64,000 bases of DNA from Caryophanales bacterium (lineage in GTDB: Bacteria > Bacillota_I > Bacilli_A > RF39 > UBA660). Positions 62,657 through 64,000 of the stretch are shown here, piece after piece (the stretch's first letter is position 1; each line of letters begins with the position of its first letter). The notes beneath the pieces are model-generated. The model was given only the letters and a program-made list of their open reading frames with translations, did not search any database and was not told the DNA's origin. The DNA is taken from positions 17,937-81,936 of the forward strand of contig JAEEJY010000033.1 of assembly GCA_016282155.1 (NCBI GenBank), in the 5' to 3' direction. The position numbers were made by a program, and so were the translations under genes.

Positions 62657-63685
62657 CTAATCTACATTATCTTCGTTAACTTCTACTCCAAGAAGTGTCG
62701 CCTTTGTAACAAGATTGTTGTAGATATTATCTAGTTTAACTAACTCATCATCAGTTGCACTAGTAACTTTTCGACCTTCGCCAAGTGCAGACTCAACGAT
62801 TGCAGTAACTTCCTCACCACAAACCTTCATCAACTTCTTAACATAAGGCTTAATTAAGTCGAAATAGTCTTCTTTTGTCATCTGCTTCTTGGGTGCAGAT
62901 GCGCCTACTGTAGTACCTTCCATCTCTGCCGACTTCTTAACTGCATCTTCGATTGCCTTAATAGCATTCTCTGCATTAAAAGGATTAACAATAGTCTGAA
63001 TTGCAAATCTTGAACGTGCAAATACGTTCTTTGTTCTCTTGCAAATTCCTGTTGACTGAATAGTTTCAAATGTATCTGCATCAATACCATTAGGTCTTGT
63101 GTAAATACAGAAGTCAACTAAATCTCTCAACATTCTCATAGAAGACTTCTCATTAGAAGTTCCTTTAGGCTGTGTGAAGTTAAACTTCTCGCCAGTGACT
63201 TCATCTTCCTTTTCTACTACTTCTTCGTGGCAAATAAAGATTACAGTGTAACCTTTAGCCGTAAGTCTGTTAATCTGTGTCTGAAAATCTGTTCTAGCAA
63301 GATTGTAACCATTCTGCTTGCCTGTAATCTCTGACAAATCACGAACATCAAACTCATTGCAGATTGCTCTCTCTGAAAGTTTAACAAGATTCTCGGCAGT
63401 ATCAATAACTACTGTCTGAAGAATATCTCTATACTTGTCAACATTCTTACAGATATCGTCAACAACGTCCTTAAATTCTGACCACTTATCAGTACAGTCT
63501 ACTTTAGGACAACTAACGGCAGAACCACCTGCTTCAGTCATAATAAGTAAAGGTTTAGGAAAATGACACGCTTGATATGTCTTTCCAGTATCGTTAGTAC
63601 CATAAAGCATAATCTTCTTGCCCTTAATTCCATCATCGAACTTTACTTCTTGCTTCAACAATTCTTCATAACTAAATTTAGCCAT
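62657..63685 (-). CDS. Sak4-like RecA-fold ATPase
   Basis: 342 residues. Walker A GTNDTGKT (29-36) and Walker B VVIDTAEN (D95), then FICHEEVVEKEDE and a long helical tail. This layout is that of the Sak4/AAA_24 single-strand annealing ATPases. They help pair single strands in phage recombination, often with an SSB encoded next door, as here. Confidence 0.75.
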   Translation of the reverse strand: MAKFSYEELLKQEVKFDDGIKGKKIMLYGTNDTGKTYQACHFPKPLLIMTEAGGSAVSCPKVDCTDKWSEFKDVVDDICKNVDKYRDILQTVVIDTAENLVKLSERAICNEFDVRDLSEITGKQNGYNLARTDFQTQINRLTAKGYTVIFICHEEVVEKEDEVTGEKFNFTQPKGTSNEKSSMRMLRDLVDFCIYTRPNGIDADTFETIQSTGICKRTKNVFARSRFAIQTIVNPFNAENAIKAIEDAVKKSAEMEGTTVGASAPKKQMTKEDYFDLIKPYVKKLMKVCGEEVTAIVESALGEGRKVTSATDDELVKLDNIYNNLVTKATLLGVEVNEDNVD

Positions 63686-63732
63686 AGTGTAAATTCCTTT
63701 CTTAATATTTATTTTAAAATTCGATTTTCTAT

Positions 63733-63761
63733 ATTATATCATATTTAATTGCTAAAGTCAA
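63733..63761 (-). promoter_or_regulatory. Promoter of the Sak4-like gene
   Basis: TTGACT (63756-63761), 17 nt, TGATATAAT (63733-63738). The long leader (~45 nt) is AT-rich. Confidence 0.8.
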
Positions 63762-63859
63762 CAATTATTTTTCATTTTTATAATTTTTTTTAGACAAACA
63801 TATTGGCAATAAAATTAATTATTGCCAATATGTGTACCAATCAAAATAGAAATTCCTTT

Positions 63860-64000
63860 TTACGCAAAAGGGTCATCCTCATCTTCAACTTCCTCATTCT
63901 TCTTCACCGAAGAATCAAAGCCCTTCTTTACTCCGCTTTTTTTATCCTTAATCTTCTGTTCAATCATAACGTCTCTTTCTTCCAACTTCTTCTTAACGTC
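63860..64000 (-). CDS. Possible SSB, C-terminal end (partial)
   Basis: 47 codons, open to the right edge. A basic/helical part (KKKLEERDVMIEQKIKDKK) is followed by the acidic tail EVEDEDDPFA. A D-rich end with DPF resembles the protein-contact tail of single-stranded DNA-binding proteins. The place upstream of the Sak4-like gene supports this. Confidence 0.45.
   Translation of the reverse strand, partial: DVKKKLEERDVMIEQKIKDKKSGVKKGFDSSVKKNEEVEDEDDPFA

Noticed and set aside
1..64000. TGA read as Trp throughout
   Set aside because: Several genes (dnaE, primase, 25270, 5576) end at TGA where the protein is complete; only one TGA interrupts a gene.
1..64000. CRISPR array or diversity-generating retroelement
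   Set aside because: No regularly spaced short repeats and no reverse transcriptase or template/variable repeat pair were seen, even near the variable fibre genes.
1..64000. Integrase, repressor or other lysogeny genes
   Set aside because: None recognisable in this window; it may still exist outside it.

Overview
The window is a 64 kb internal piece of a large, AT-rich, tailed double-stranded DNA phage with a siphovirus-type long tail. The host is probably an anaerobic Firmicute (Clostridia or Lachnospiraceae-like gut bacterium). Reasons: AGGAG ribosome sites throughout, host-type TTGACA/TATAAT promoters, a class III (oxygen-sensitive) ribonucleotide reductase, an LLH-type holin with a GH25/LysM endolysin, and many small cysteine-rich proteins of the kind seen in clostridial phages. 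No integrase, repressor or terminase is visible. Both edges cut through genes.

Left half (1-30480, all + strand) is the late block. It holds head-tail and tail genes, a major tail protein with an Ig-like domain, a MazF-like gene, a RuvC-like nuclease and a 1742-residue tape measure protein split by a group I intron that carries its own homing endonuclease. Baseplate and fibre genes follow, one with an S74-type chaperone domain and two with discoidin-like domains. A moron-like cassette with its own consensus promoter (19478-20000) sits among them, then the lysis genes, and then a decaying or recoded fibre region (27532-30058).

Right half (30480-64000, all - strand) is the early block. About fourteen short operons are each headed by a near-perfect extended -10 promoter (TTGACA, usually 17 nt, TGNTATAAT). 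They encode replication and recombination functions: Sak4-like ATPase, DnaB-type helicase with an intein in its Walker A motif, primase, DnaE polymerase, RecJ and RecD2-like proteins. They also encode nucleotide metabolism (NrdD/NrdG/glutaredoxin, dUTPase, ThyX-like), a possible DNA-modification or surface-modification cassette (ABC ATPase, Mom-like GNAT, two transferases), many small proteins, and two RNA-gene clusters. The two halves converge on a terminator at 30464-30495.

Four things stand out. Several promoters are built inside Rho-independent terminators, so one short element insulates one operon and starts the next. A 422-nt apparently non-coding element is closed by a 25-bp inverted repeat and lies near the tRNA genes. 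tRNA genes, some with irregular middles, are interleaved with other stem-closed RNA-like segments. The helicase intein has the Trp-Cys-Thr pattern of class 3 inteins. All functions are inferred from reading the sequence; no database search was run.
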